Assembly: GCF_013149785.1 (NCBI RefSeq)
Contig: NZ_JABEZU010000001.1
Location: 372,001 to 436,000 of the forward strand
Direction of reading: 5' to 3'
Source of the DNA: Isoptericola halotolerans
GTDB lineage: Bacteria; Actinomycetota; Actinomycetes; Actinomycetales; Cellulomonadaceae
DNA length: 64,000 bases
A program made the translations under genes and the position numbers. Under the pieces are notes generated by a model that was not told the origin of the DNA, ran no database searches, and worked only from the letters and a program-made list of their open reading frames with translations. This document shows, one piece after another, positions 26,583 to 34,759 of the stretch. Position 1 is the stretch's first letter; each line of letters opens with the position of its first letter.

Positions 26583-27566
26583 GTGACCGACGCGCGCCCC
26601 TCGACCACGCCCGACGCCTTCGCCGGCGGCCCGCTCCCGCTGCCCGGCTGGCGGCACGTCTACTCCGGCAAGGTCCGGGACCTGTACGCCCCGGACCTGC
26701 CCGCGCTGGGCGGCGTGCACCCGCTGGGCGACGTCGTCCTCGTCGTGGCGAGCGACCGGGTCTCGGCCTACGACCACGTGCTCAGCCCCGGCATCCCGGA
26801 CAAGGGCGTGGTCCTGACCCAGCTGAGCCTGTGGTGGTTCGACCAGCTCGCGGACCTCGTCGACAACCACGTGGTGTCGATCGAGCCCAGCGCCGAGCCG
26901 GGGGACGGGCTGGTCCCCGACGTCGTCGTCGGGCGCGCCATGGTCTGCCGGCGGCTGGAGATGTTCCCGGTGGAGTGCGTGGCCCGCGGCTATCTCACGG
27001 GGTCAGGGCTCGCGGAGTACCGCGCGAACGGTGAGGTCACCGGCATCCCGCTGCCCGACGGCCTCGTGGACGGCTCGCGCCTCCCGGAGCCGATCTTCAC
27101 CCCGGCCACCAAGGCCGAGGTCGGCGAGCACGACGAGAACGTGTCGTTCGACGAGGTGGCCCGGCGCGTCGGCGACGACGACGCCGCTCGCCTGCGCGAC
27201 CTGACGCTGGCGGTCTACGGCAGGGCCGAGGAGATCGCCCGCGAGCGTGGCGTCATCCTCGCGGACACCAAGCTGGAGTTCGGTGTGGTGCCCGACGGCG
27301 CCGCGGGCGCCGGGCGGATCGTGCTCGGCGACGAGGTGCTCACCCCGGACAGCTCGCGCTTCTGGCCCGCGGACTCGTGGGAGCCGGGGCGCGCCCAGCC
27401 GAGCTTCGACAAGCAGTTCGTGCGCGACTGGCTCACCTCGGACGCGTCCGGGTGGGACCGCGCGAGCGACGGCGTGCCACCCGTGCTGCCGGACGACGTC
27501 GTCCGGCGCACCCGGGACCGCTACCTCGAGGCGTACGAGCGGATCACGGGCGCGGCGCTGCACTGA
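26583..27566 (+). CDS. purC: SAICAR synthetase
   Basis: A 327-residue enzyme coupling CAIR and aspartate with ATP. The family motifs YSGKVRDLYA (about 25-34), VASDRVSAYDHVLSPGIPDKG, VECVARGYLTGSG, ADTKLEFG and DEVLTPDSSRFW are all present. It is the longer actinobacterial/eukaryote-like form. The GTG at 26583 is preceded by GAGACT seven bases upstream, so it may be leaderless. The 3' end overlaps the convergent DUF4190 gene by 23 bases. Confidence 0.96.
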   Translation: MTDARPSTTPDAFAGGPLPLPGWRHVYSGKVRDLYAPDLPALGGVHPLGDVVLVVASDRVSAYDHVLSPGIPDKGVVLTQLSLWWFDQLADLVDNHVVSIEPSAEPGDGLVPDVVVGRAMVCRRLEMFPVECVARGYLTGSGLAEYRANGEVTGIPLPDGLVDGSRLPEPIFTPATKAEVGEHDENVSFDEVARRVGDDDAARLRDLTLAVYGRAEEIARERGVILADTKLEFGVVPDGAAGAGRIVLGDEVLTPDSSRFWPADSWEPGRAQPSFDKQFVRDWLTSDASGWDRASDGVPPVLPDDVVRRTRDRYLEAYERITGAALH

Positions 27567-28077
27567 GCGCGTCGGTCGTCAGGTCCGGCTCCAGCTCCAC
27601 GGACTGCTGGGAGAGCTCGTTGATGCCCTCCTGGACGCCGTCCTGGAACTCCTCGGTGGTCACGATCCAGAGTAAGAACGCCACGAGCAGCGTCCAGGCG
27701 ATCGTGCTCAGCACGCCGAGCACGAGGCCCGCGATGGCGAGGCCCCTCCCGGAGCGGCCGGACCTCTTGGTGCGGACCATGCCGGCGATGCCGAGGCCGA
27801 CGGCGAGCAGCGCCGTGCCGAGCAGCCCTGCCACGAGGGCTGCGATGGCGACACCGTCCGTGCCTGCGGGCTGCTGCTGCGGCGCGGGGTAGGGCGACGG
27901 CCCGCTCGTCGGTGGCTGGGCCGGACCGTAGGGCGCGGCGCCCTGGGGCGGACCGTAGGGAGAGCTGCTCGGCGCCGGCGTCGTGCCGGGAGCGCCGTAC
28001 GGGTCCGCGGGCCCCGGTCGCGCGGGGCCGGCGTCGTCGGGCGGCCGGTAGGGGTCGGGCGAAGAGGTCGACGTCAC
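27544..28077 (-). CDS. DUF4190 membrane protein
   Basis: A 177-residue protein with a Pro/Gly/Tyr-rich cytoplasmic N-terminus of about 70 residues (repeats of PYGPPQG/PYGPAQP type), followed by two transmembrane helices in the DUF4190 pattern (VAIAALVAGLLGTALLAVGLGIAGMV, then GRGLAIAGLVLGVLSTIAWTLL). The acidic tail is probably extracytoplasmic. Function is unknown. The gene is divergent from purS and its last 23 bases overlap purC antisense. Confidence 0.8.
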   Translation of the reverse strand: MTSTSSPDPYRPPDDAGPARPGPADPYGAPGTTPAPSSSPYGPPQGAAPYGPAQPPTSGPSPYPAPQQQPAGTDGVAIAALVAGLLGTALLAVGLGIAGMVRTKRSGRSGRGLAIAGLVLGVLSTIAWTLLVAFLLWIVTTEEFQDGVQEGINELSQQSVELEPDLTTDALSAAPRP

Positions 28078-28295
28078 GAGGTTCTCCCAGGGTGTTCGAG
28101 GTCGTGTCCGACCTCGACCCTAGCGGCGCCCACCGATGTCGGGCGAGACACGGCACCGGGCCGACGGCGGGTAGACTGACCGCGGAATCCCGCCGTCGTG
28201 CTCCCGCCCCGTCTCGCGCCGCGTCGTACGCACCGCTCGCGCGCGGACCGGGAACCCGGAGCGACGGCCCGTGCTGAGCCCCTGAGGAGCCCGAA

Positions 28296-28568
28296 GTGGG
28301 ACGCGTCGTCGTCGAGGTCATGCCCAAGCCCGAGATCCTGGACCCCCAGGGCAAGGCTGTGGTCGGGGCGCTGCCGCGTCTTGGCTTCACCCAGTTCTCC
28401 GGTGTCCGCCAGGGCAAGCGGTTCGAGCTCGAGGTCGACGGCGAGGTGACGTCGGAGGTCCTGGACGCCGCGCGCCAGGCCGCGGAGACGCTGCTGTCGA
28501 ACCCGGTCATCGAGGACGTCGTGCGGGTCGCCGACGCCTCCGAGGAGTCGGCCGGAGCGGTGGCCTGA
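28296..28568 (+). CDS. purS: FGAM synthase small subunit PurS
   Basis: A 90-residue subunit of the three-part FGAM synthase (PurS-PurQ-PurL). The sequence [19 protein letters not shown] and the [20 protein letters not shown] segment are typical. The start is a GTG; its stop overlaps the purQ ATG (TGATG), so they are coupled. A TAGACT hexamer near 28172 may be the promoter. The cognate purL lies 30 kb downstream rather than adjacent. Confidence 0.95.
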   Translation: MGRVVVEVMPKPEILDPQGKAVVGALPRLGFTQFSGVRQGKRFELEVDGEVTSEVLDAARQAAETLLSNPVIEDVVRVADASEESAGAVA

Positions 28569-29299
28569 TGAGCGCCGGCTCCGCCAGCACCACCTTGGAC
28601 AGCGCCCGGATCGGCGTCGTCACGTTCCCCGGCACGCTCGACGACCGCGACGCCGCCCGGGCGGTCCGCCTCGCCGGTGGTGAGCCGGTGTCGCTGTTCC
28701 ACGCGGACGGCGACCTGCAGGGCGTCGACGCCGTCGTCCTGCCCGGCGGCTTCTCGTACGGGGACTACCTGCGGGCCGGGGCGATCAGCCGGTTCGCGCC
28801 GGCGATGGACGCCCTCGTGGACGCCGCCAAGGGTGGGTTGCCGGTGCTCGGCATCTGCAACGGCTTCCAGGTCCTCACCGAGGCGCACCTGCTGCCGGGG
28901 TCGATGATCAAGAACGACCACCTGCACTTCGTGTGCCGCGAGCAGGTGCTCGCCGTCGAGAACGCCGAGACGGCCTGGACCAACGCCTACACCGCGGGGC
29001 AGCACATCACCATCCCGCTGAAGAACCAGGACGGCCAGTTCGTCGCCGACGAGCGCACCCTCGACGAGCTCGAGGGGGAGGGGCGCGTCGCCTTCCGGTA
29101 CGTCGGGGGCAACCCGAACGGGTCGCGCCGCGACATCGCCGGCATCTCGAACGCGGCGGGCAACGTCGTCGGCCTCATGCCGCACCCCGAGCACGCCGTC
29201 GAGGCAGGGTTCGGCCCGGACAGCCCTGCCGGGCAGCGTGCGGGCACCGACGGGCTCGGCTTCTTCACCTCGGTGCTGGCGTCCCTCGTCCACGCATGA
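28568..29299 (+). CDS. purQ: FGAM synthase glutaminase subunit PurQ
   Basis: A 243-residue class I glutamine amidotransferase supplying ammonia to PurL. The catalytic Cys is in [11 protein letters not shown] and the His/Glu pair in [10 protein letters not shown]. The N-terminus carries about 14 extra residues before [13 protein letters not shown]. Translation is coupled to purS. The stop codon lies inside a 10-base direct repeat shared with the start of the following acetyltransferase gene. Confidence 0.96.
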   Translation: MSAGSASTTLDSARIGVVTFPGTLDDRDAARAVRLAGGEPVSLFHADGDLQGVDAVVLPGGFSYGDYLRAGAISRFAPAMDALVDAAKGGLPVLGICNGFQVLTEAHLLPGSMIKNDHLHFVCREQVLAVENAETAWTNAYTAGQHITIPLKNQDGQFVADERTLDELEGEGRVAFRYVGGNPNGSRRDIAGISNAAGNVVGLMPHPEHAVEAGFGPDSPAGQRAGTDGLGFFTSVLASLVHA

Positions 29300-29399
29300 G
29301 CACGAGGAGCCCCCGCGGAGGTGCGCCGAGGGACGAGGTGTGCCGGAGCGAGGCACCGCAGGGTTCATGCGCAGGGAACCCCTCATGAGCCACGCATGA
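29290..29399. repeat. 100-bp spacer bounded by a 10-bp direct repeat
   Basis: CCACGCATGA occurs at 29290-29299 (purQ stop) and at 29390-29399 (acetyltransferase start), exactly 100 bases apart. The intervening DNA shares CGGAGGTGC, GCCGAGGGACGAGG and CCGCAGG, in that order, with the 88-bp tandem repeat after purL. Removing one repeat and the spacer would restore a 4-base ATGA overlap of the two genes. Confidence 0.75.
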
Positions 29400-29905
29400 C
29401 GGCTCAGACCTGCACCAGCACCGTCGAGGTCGGCGAGGTGCCGTGGGACCACCCCGACGCCGTCGCGCTGCGCGCGGAGGCGGTCGCGGACCTCGGACGC
29501 CGCTACGGCGGTGACGAGGACGCACGTGAGGTCATCGACCCCGCCACGATCGTGACGACGGTGCTGGCCCGGCTCGGTGGCGCCGTCGTGGGCTGCGGCA
29601 GCGTGCGCGACGTCTCCGGCACGCGCGACAACCGCGGCCCGGCGTCGACGCACCCCGCGGCGACCGGAGAGGTCAAGCGGGTGTTCGTGGCACCGGCGGC
29701 TCGCGGTCACGGCGTCGCCCGCTCGATCATGGGCGACCTGGAGCGCACCGCGCGGCGGGCAGGGTTCCGCCGCCTCGTGCTGGAGACCGGCACCGCGCAG
29801 CCCGAGGCCATGGGGCTCTACGAGACGCTCGGGTACGCGTCGATCGAGTCCTACGGCCGGTACGCCGCCGAGGCGGACCAGCGCTGCTACGGCAAGGACC
29901 TCTGA
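29396..29905 (+). CDS. GNAT-family N-acetyltransferase
   Basis: A 169-residue acetyltransferase with the acetyl-CoA loop in VKRVFVAPAARGHGVARSIM (R-G-x-G-V/A form of the Q/RxxGxG/A motif) and a C-terminal ETLGYASIESYGRY strand. The substrate is unknown. I chose the ATG at 29396, which overlaps the second copy of the direct repeat; no good ribosome site is visible. It was probably once directly coupled to purQ. It is convergent with an LLM oxidoreductase gene. Confidence 0.85.
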   Translation: MTAQTCTSTVEVGEVPWDHPDAVALRAEAVADLGRRYGGDEDAREVIDPATIVTTVLARLGGAVVGCGSVRDVSGTRDNRGPASTHPAATGEVKRVFVAPAARGHGVARSIMGDLERTARRAGFRRLVLETGTAQPEAMGLYETLGYASIESYGRYAAEADQRCYGKDL

Positions 29906-29930
29906 CCCGGCCCTCGCTCCGGCACGCATC

Positions 29931-29992
29931 ACTCGGCAGTTCTGGTTCCACTCGGCAACTCCAGCAGCCGAGCGGAGCTGGAACTGCCGAGT
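29931..29992. repeat. intergenic inverted repeat C
   Basis: ACTCGGCAGTTC (29931-29942) pairs exactly with 29981-29992; allowing G-U pairs the stem extends to 26 bases per arm (29931-29956 with 29967-29992) with one mismatch and a 10-base loop. The core ACTCGGCA occurs twice in the left arm. It fills the gap between convergent genes and touches the stop codon at 29992. Confidence 0.8.
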
Positions 29993-30879
29993 CAACCGAC
30001 CGACGTCAGCAGCGGCCGCACCTCGGCACCGAGGAACCGTGCGAACGCCGGCAGGTCCGGCTCGGAGGCGCTCGGCTGGATCGCCACGGCCGTGGCCCCG
30101 GCGTCGACGAGCGTCCGCACCGCCGCAGCGATCGACGCGGCGTCGCCGGCCGCGCCGATCCCTCGTCCCGGTTCGGCACCCCACTGCGGCAGCTCGGCGT
30201 CGAGCCGCTCCTGGGCGCGGGGCCCTGTCGTGGCGATGAGCGTGGCGTGCACGTCGGTCAGCTCTCGCCCGGCGTCCTGCGCGGCGCTCCGGGCCGCCGC
30301 CACCGACCCCCGCACGTCGTCGGGCGTCAGGGCGTTGGCGAGGATCAACCCGTCGCCGAGCTCTCCCACCAGCGCGAGCGACCGCGGGCCCACGCCGCCC
30401 AGCCACAGGGGGACCGGCTCCGTCGGCGGCCAGTCGAGCCGGACGGCGTCCAGCGAGACGTAGCGGCCCGACGTCGTCACCTCGTCGCCGGCGAGCAGCC
30501 GTCGCAGCGCCTCGGTGTGCTCGCGCAGCAGCGTGAGCGGCGACGAGACCCGCACGCCGGACTGGCCCATCCACTCCTGGACGCCGTGCCCGACACCGGG
30601 CACGAACCGTCCGGGGAAGGTGCGTGCCAGGGTCGCGACCTCCATGGCCGTGACGGCGGTGCTGCGCAGGGGGACGGGCAGGAGCCCGAGACCGACCCGG
30701 ATCCGGTCGGTCCACGCGAGCGCCGCGGCCGCCGAGGCGAGTCCGCTCTGCTTGAAGCAGTCCTCCCACACCCACAGGTCGTCGAGCCCTGCGGCTTCCG
30801 CCGCCTCGGCGAGCGCGCGCAGGGTCTCGGGGGCGTGCGTGGGGACGTGGGCGATGCCCAGACGAACGTCGGTGGTCAT
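29992..30879 (-). CDS. luciferase-like (LLM) flavin-dependent oxidoreductase
   Basis: A 295-residue TIM-barrel flavoenzyme of the bacterial luciferase/F420-dependent group. The sequence LGLLPVPLRSTAVTAMEVATLARTFPGRFVPGVGHGVQEWM is characteristic, as are PLWLGGVGPRSLALVGELGDG near residues 180-200. Whether it uses F420 or FMN cannot be told. I chose the ATG at 30879 with a CACGAT hexamer six bases upstream; an in-frame ATG at 30897 would add six residues. The gene is followed on the same strand side by two others in a tight cluster. Confidence 0.87.
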   Translation of the reverse strand: MTTDVRLGIAHVPTHAPETLRALAEAAEAAGLDDLWVWEDCFKQSGLASAAAALAWTDRIRVGLGLLPVPLRSTAVTAMEVATLARTFPGRFVPGVGHGVQEWMGQSGVRVSSPLTLLREHTEALRRLLAGDEVTTSGRYVSLDAVRLDWPPTEPVPLWLGGVGPRSLALVGELGDGLILANALTPDDVRGSVAAARSAAQDAGRELTDVHATLIATTGPRAQERLDAELPQWGAEPGRGIGAAGDAASIAAAVRTLVDAGATAVAIQPSASEPDLPAFARFLGAEVRPLLTSVG

Positions 30880-30919
30880 GCGCCCATCGTGCCGCACGGT
30901 GCCGACAGGGCGGCAGGCC

Positions 30920-31711
30920 TCAGGTGTCCGTGCTCGGGAGGGTGCGCAGGTAGTGGAGCTGGGCCGCCACCGACTGCCGTGCGGCGCCGATCACCGACGC
31001 GTCGACGTCCGCGTACACGCGCGCGACGACGTCGCCGACCGTGGCGTCGGACCCGAGCTCCGCCAGCACGGCCCGGACCTGGTCGAGCCGTTCCAGGCGG
31101 TGCTCCCGGTAGGCGCGGACGGCGGTACCCAGGTCCTCGATCACCGGACCGTGCGCGGGCAGCCCCCGGCGGCCGTCACCAGCACGCTCCAGCACGTCCA
31201 GGCTGGCGAGGTAGTCGCCCAGCGACCCGTCCGGTGCCGCGATGACCGTGGTGCCCCGTCCGAGCACCGTGTCGCCCGTGAGCACCACCGGGTCCTCGCC
31301 GGGCGCGCGGACCACGAAGGACACGGAGTCGGCGGTGTGTCCCGGGGTCGCGAGCACCTCGATCCGCAGACCGGCGGCCTCGATCACCTCGCCTCCGCGC
31401 AGGGGCGCGGCCGAGGCGCCGTGGCAGTGGGCGAGGTCGGCCGCCCGCACCGGGGAGCCGGTCATGGCGTGCAGGGCGGTCGAGCCGGCGGTGTGGTCGG
31501 CGTGCCGGTGCGTGACGAGGACGAGCTCGACCGGACCGGAGGCCAGCGCACCGAGGTGGACGGCGTCGTCGGGCCCCGGGTCGACCACGACGGCGCTCGG
31601 CGCCCCCGGTGCGCGCAGCACGTACGAGCGGGTACCGTCCAGCGTCATCGGGCCCGGGTTGTCCGCGCGGCGCACGGACGCGAAGGGGGTGACCGGTGCC
31701 AGCCCGGGCAT
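30920..31711 (-). CDS. metallo-beta-lactamase fold hydrolase
   Basis: A 263-residue protein with the zinc motif THRHADHTAG (HxHxDH), further metal ligands in TPGHTADS and a TGDTVLG Asp, and HGPVIED late in the domain. The layout resembles LACTB2/RNase BN-like or glyoxalase II-like hydrolases. The ATG overlaps the stop of the upstream LLM gene (TGATG), so it is translationally coupled to it. Substrate is unknown; a thioester or lactone fits the neighbourhood but is only a guess. Confidence 0.88.
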   Translation of the reverse strand: MPGLAPVTPFASVRRADNPGPMTLDGTRSYVLRAPGAPSAVVVDPGPDDAVHLGALASGPVELVLVTHRHADHTAGSTALHAMTGSPVRAADLAHCHGASAAPLRGGEVIEAAGLRIEVLATPGHTADSVSFVVRAPGEDPVVLTGDTVLGRGTTVIAAPDGSLGDYLASLDVLERAGDGRRGLPAHGPVIEDLGTAVRAYREHRLERLDQVRAVLAELGSDATVGDVVARVYADVDASVIGAARQSVAAQLHYLRTLPSTDT

Positions 31712-32757
31712 CACGCCATGGCCTCGGCCAGCAGCTCGAGCGTCGCCACCCGGCCGGGCGTCGCGTCCAGGGGTTCGGTGGCGTACGTGCCGGCCACGGG
31801 CACGACCATCACCTCGTCGACCTGGTGCCGGTCGGCGAGCCGGCGGATCTCGGCGGCGGCGTCGTCGGGCGTGGCGATCAGCCACCGGCCGCGCATGTCC
31901 TCGATCATCTGCTGGCCGAGACCGTCCAACGGCGTGGCCAGTGCCTCCTCCACCGTCTCGCTGCGCCCCATCGGCTTGCCGGTGCGCAGCCGAGCCATCG
32001 CGCGGAGCTGGGGGAGCGCCCGCTCGTGGGCCTCGTCGCGCGTCGGGGCCACGACCGCGTTCACGGTGAGGAAGGTCCGCGGTTCCGGGTGCTCGGCCGA
32101 CGGGCTGTAGCCGTCCCGGTAGAGGGCGAGCACCTGGTCCATGCCCGCTCCCGAGAAGTGGTTGGCGAAGACGTACGGCAGGCCGAGCTCGGCGGCGAGG
32201 CGCGCCGAGTAGTCGCTGGAGCCGAGCAGCCACAGCGTCGGTGCCGAGTCGGCCGCCGGGGTCGCGTGCACGTCGTACACCTTGCCGTCGGTGAGCCGCA
32301 GCCGGGCACCGTCCGGGGACATGAGCGACTGGATGTTCTGCACGTGGTCGGGGAAACGGTCCACGTCCGAGGTCGGCCCGGACGAGCGCAGCAGCGCCGT
32401 CACCACCGGGTCGGACCCCGGTGCCCGGCCGATGCCGAGGTCGATCCGTCCCGGAGCGAGGGCCTCCAGCGCCGCGAACTGCTCGGCGACCACCAGCGGG
32501 GCGTGGTTCGGCAGCATCACGCCGCCCGAGCCGACCCTGATCCGGGAGGTGCGGGCGGTGGCGGCCGCGATCATCACCGGCGGCGTGGAGGCGGCGACGG
32601 CCGCCATGTTGTGGTGCTCGGCGAACCAGTAGCGCTCGTAGCCGAGCGCGTCGGCGCGCTCGACGAGCGCCATCGAGGAAGCCAGCGCCTGGGCGCTCGA
32701 CTGCTCGGTGCGGACCGGTACCAGGTCCAGGACGGAGAGGGCGGGCGAGGTAGTCAT
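31711..32757 (-). CDS. LLM-class flavin-dependent oxidoreductase
   Basis: A 348-residue flavin monooxygenase-like protein of the LLM family in the alkanal monooxygenase-like (YhbW) subgroup: LSVLDLVPVRTEQSSAQAL at the N-terminus, YWFAEHHNM, RVGSGGVMLPNHAPLVVAEQFA and DLGIGRAPGSDP. The substrate is unknown. It is the first gene of a pair with the metallo-hydrolase. It starts at the ATG at 32757. Confidence 0.9.
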   Translation of the reverse strand: MTTSPALSVLDLVPVRTEQSSAQALASSMALVERADALGYERYWFAEHHNMAAVAASTPPVMIAAATARTSRIRVGSGGVMLPNHAPLVVAEQFAALEALAPGRIDLGIGRAPGSDPVVTALLRSSGPTSDVDRFPDHVQNIQSLMSPDGARLRLTDGKVYDVHATPAADSAPTLWLLGSSDYSARLAAELGLPYVFANHFSGAGMDQVLALYRDGYSPSAEHPEPRTFLTVNAVVAPTRDEAHERALPQLRAMARLRTGKPMGRSETVEEALATPLDGLGQQMIEDMRGRWLIATPDDAAAEIRRLADRHQVDEVMVVPVAGTYATEPLDATPGRVATLELLAEAMA

Positions 32758-32881
32758 CAGACCGGTGAACGCTCGCCGCGGGGCCGAGCATTCCGACGGT
32801 CCTCTCATCGTCGTCTCATGAACGCCCGGTAGCGTCCGCCCAGCACTGAGACGATCCACGAACGCACCCGGGGGAATGGGC

Positions 32882-33598
32882 ATGCAGCACGTCCGGCGCG
32901 TCGCAGAGACGCTCGGCGTCCGGCGCGGACCGGCCGCCACCGTGCTGGCCATGTGCTGGGGGACGCTCGCGATCCTCGTCGTGGCGCACGTCGGGTTCCG
33001 GCAGTACCGGGTCCCGGGTGACGTGGACTTCGCCCTCGGTCGTGAGCGCGGGTACGGCGAGGTCTTCTTCATGATCATGACGATCTGGTGCGTCGCGCTC
33101 TGCCTCGCCCTGATGTGGCGCCTGCGCGCCCCGGTGATGGGTGGCTGGGCGCTGGGGTTCGGCATGTTGTTCGTCGACGACTGGTTCCAGCTCCACGAAC
33201 GGTTCGGCGCCGTGCTCGGACCGTCGCTCGGGGTGCGCAACGCGCTGGGTGAGATCGTCTGGCTCGGCGCCCTGGCCCTCGTGGTCGGGGTCGCGCTGGT
33301 CGTTCTCCACCTGGTCGCGCCGGCCGGGACGAGATCCATCTCGGCCGTGCTGTTCGGCCTGGCTGCCGCGCTGGCGGTGGCGGGCGTCGGGATGGACTAC
33401 CTGCACTCGCTGACGTCCGGGCACGGGCGGTGGCTCAACACCGTCATGATCATCCTGGAGGACGGCGGCGAGATCCTCGTGATGTGCCTGGTGACCTGCT
33501 ACCTCTTCGCGGTACAGGCGCTCGGTCACCGTCCACGGGTGAGCGGCTGGTTCGGCCGGGTCACGGGCGTCCCGGCCGAGCATCGCGCCCTGCGCTGA
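32882..33598 (+). CDS. membrane protein of unknown function
   Basis: A 238-residue protein with about six hydrophobic segments and no signal peptide. Helices near residues 20-40, 60-80, 85-105, 115-140, 150-170 and 190-210 are visible, with conserved-looking acidic/aromatic patches (FVDDWFQLHERFG, GMDYLHSLTSG, ILEDGGEILVM) between helices. I cannot assign a family. I chose the ATG at 32882, seven bases after GGGGGA; an ATG two codons upstream is less well spaced. It is divergent from the LLM gene and followed by the FUSC-type gene. Confidence 0.65.
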   Translation: MQHVRRVAETLGVRRGPAATVLAMCWGTLAILVVAHVGFRQYRVPGDVDFALGRERGYGEVFFMIMTIWCVALCLALMWRLRAPVMGGWALGFGMLFVDDWFQLHERFGAVLGPSLGVRNALGEIVWLGALALVVGVALVVLHLVAPAGTRSISAVLFGLAAALAVAGVGMDYLHSLTSGHGRWLNTVMIILEDGGEILVMCLVTCYLFAVQALGHRPRVSGWFGRVTGVPAEHRALR

Positions 33599-33703
33599 CG
33601 GCCGGCGCATGCTCCTCGTCCGGTCTCCGGGTGCGGCGGACGCCCGCCGCGCCCACCATCAGCTCAGGGACGGCGGGGGCTGGACCGGGAGGTGGCGGAC
33701 AGC

Positions 33704-34759
33704 ATGGACCGACGCAAGGTGGTCAGAGCGTTGGCGAGGGTGCACCGGACGTGGTTGCGTCACCCGCGCTGGTCGTTGGCGAGCCGGGGCGCGCTCGCCG
33801 CGGGCATCGCATGGTTCGTGGGGGTCCTCGCCCCCGCCCCGTTGTCCGACTACCCGTACTACGCGCCGCTCGGCGCGGTCATCGCCACCACGAGCACCCT
33901 GGTGCGGTCCGTGCGGGACTCGGTCCAGGTCACCGCGGCGCTGCTCGTCGGCGCCGGGATCGCGCGGGCGGCAGATGTCTTCCTGTCGCCCGGGGCGCTG
34001 TCGGTCGCGCTGGTCGTGGGTGCCTCGCTCCTCATCTCCGGTTGGCGGGGCTTCGGCGAGATGGGGAGCTGGGTCGCGACGTCGGCGATCTTCGTGCTGA
34101 TCCTCGGCAACGTCGACGCCCTGGAGTACGTGGGGTCCTTCGCCGGTCTCGTCGTGGCGGGTGCCGCGGTCGGGGTCGCGATCAACCTGGCGCTGCCTCC
34201 GCTGCCGCTGAGGCTGACAGAGGACGCGCTCGAGCAGCTCAGCGACGTCCTGGCCGACGAGATGGAGGATCTGGCGGACGACCTGGACGAGCCGGGAGCG
34301 TTGGTGGTCGACGCCTGGGACCTCCGCCGCCGAGCGGTCCACGGGACGCTCGACCGGACCCGTGCGGCGGTCGAGGGGATCCGCGAGGCGGGCCGGGCCA
34401 ACGTGCGGGTGCGCCGTCACCGTCGCTGGAGCAGGGGCCAGGAGGTCCGGTCCCGGGAGCTCGAGACGGCGGCGGCCTCGGTAGAACAGGTGCTGGGCCT
34501 CCTGGTCGACGTCACCGCCCCGATCGACCTCGGTGTGTCGTTGCGGTCGGCCCTGGTGGACGCCCTGCGGTCCACGGCCGCGGTGCTGCGCGCGGACGCC
34601 TGGGACCCTGAGCGGGACGAGCTGGTCGATCGCCTGGCCGAGGTGGTGCGGGAGTTCGAGCGAAGGGTCCGGGAGGAGGCCCCGCAGGTCGAGGTGGAAC
34701 TGGTCGCCGGAGCGCTGGTCGTGTCGCTGCAGCGCGCCGTCGAGGCCTTCCGGGAGTGA
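33704..34759 (+). CDS. FUSC-type aromatic acid exporter-like membrane protein
   Basis: A 351-residue protein with a hydrophobic N-terminal half (five to six helices, about residues 25-165, including PYYAPLGAVIATTSTLVRSVRDS, a FUSC/ArAE-type motif) and a cytoplasmic, charged helical C-terminal half. Half-size FUSC proteins probably dimerise. Substrates in the superfamily include aromatic acids, but none is shown here. The ATG at 33704 follows GGAGGTG nine bases upstream; a GTG at 33692 is the alternative. It ends directly next to the convergent metZ. Confidence 0.75.
   Translation: MDRRKVVRALARVHRTWLRHPRWSLASRGALAAGIAWFVGVLAPAPLSDYPYYAPLGAVIATTSTLVRSVRDSVQVTAALLVGAGIARAADVFLSPGALSVALVVGASLLISGWRGFGEMGSWVATSAIFVLILGNVDALEYVGSFAGLVVAGAAVGVAINLALPPLPLRLTEDALEQLSDVLADEMEDLADDLDEPGALVVDAWDLRRRAVHGTLDRTRAAVEGIREAGRANVRVRRHRRWSRGQEVRSRELETAAASVEQVLGLLVDVTAPIDLGVSLRSALVDALRSTAAVLRADAWDPERDELVDRLAEVVREFERRVREEAPQVEVELVAGALVVSLQRAVEAFRE

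Noticed and set aside
27521-30775. Antisense frame of 1,084 codons across purS, purQ and neighbours
   Set aside because: Crosses several real genes, has no conserved motifs and changes character abruptly; compositional artefact.
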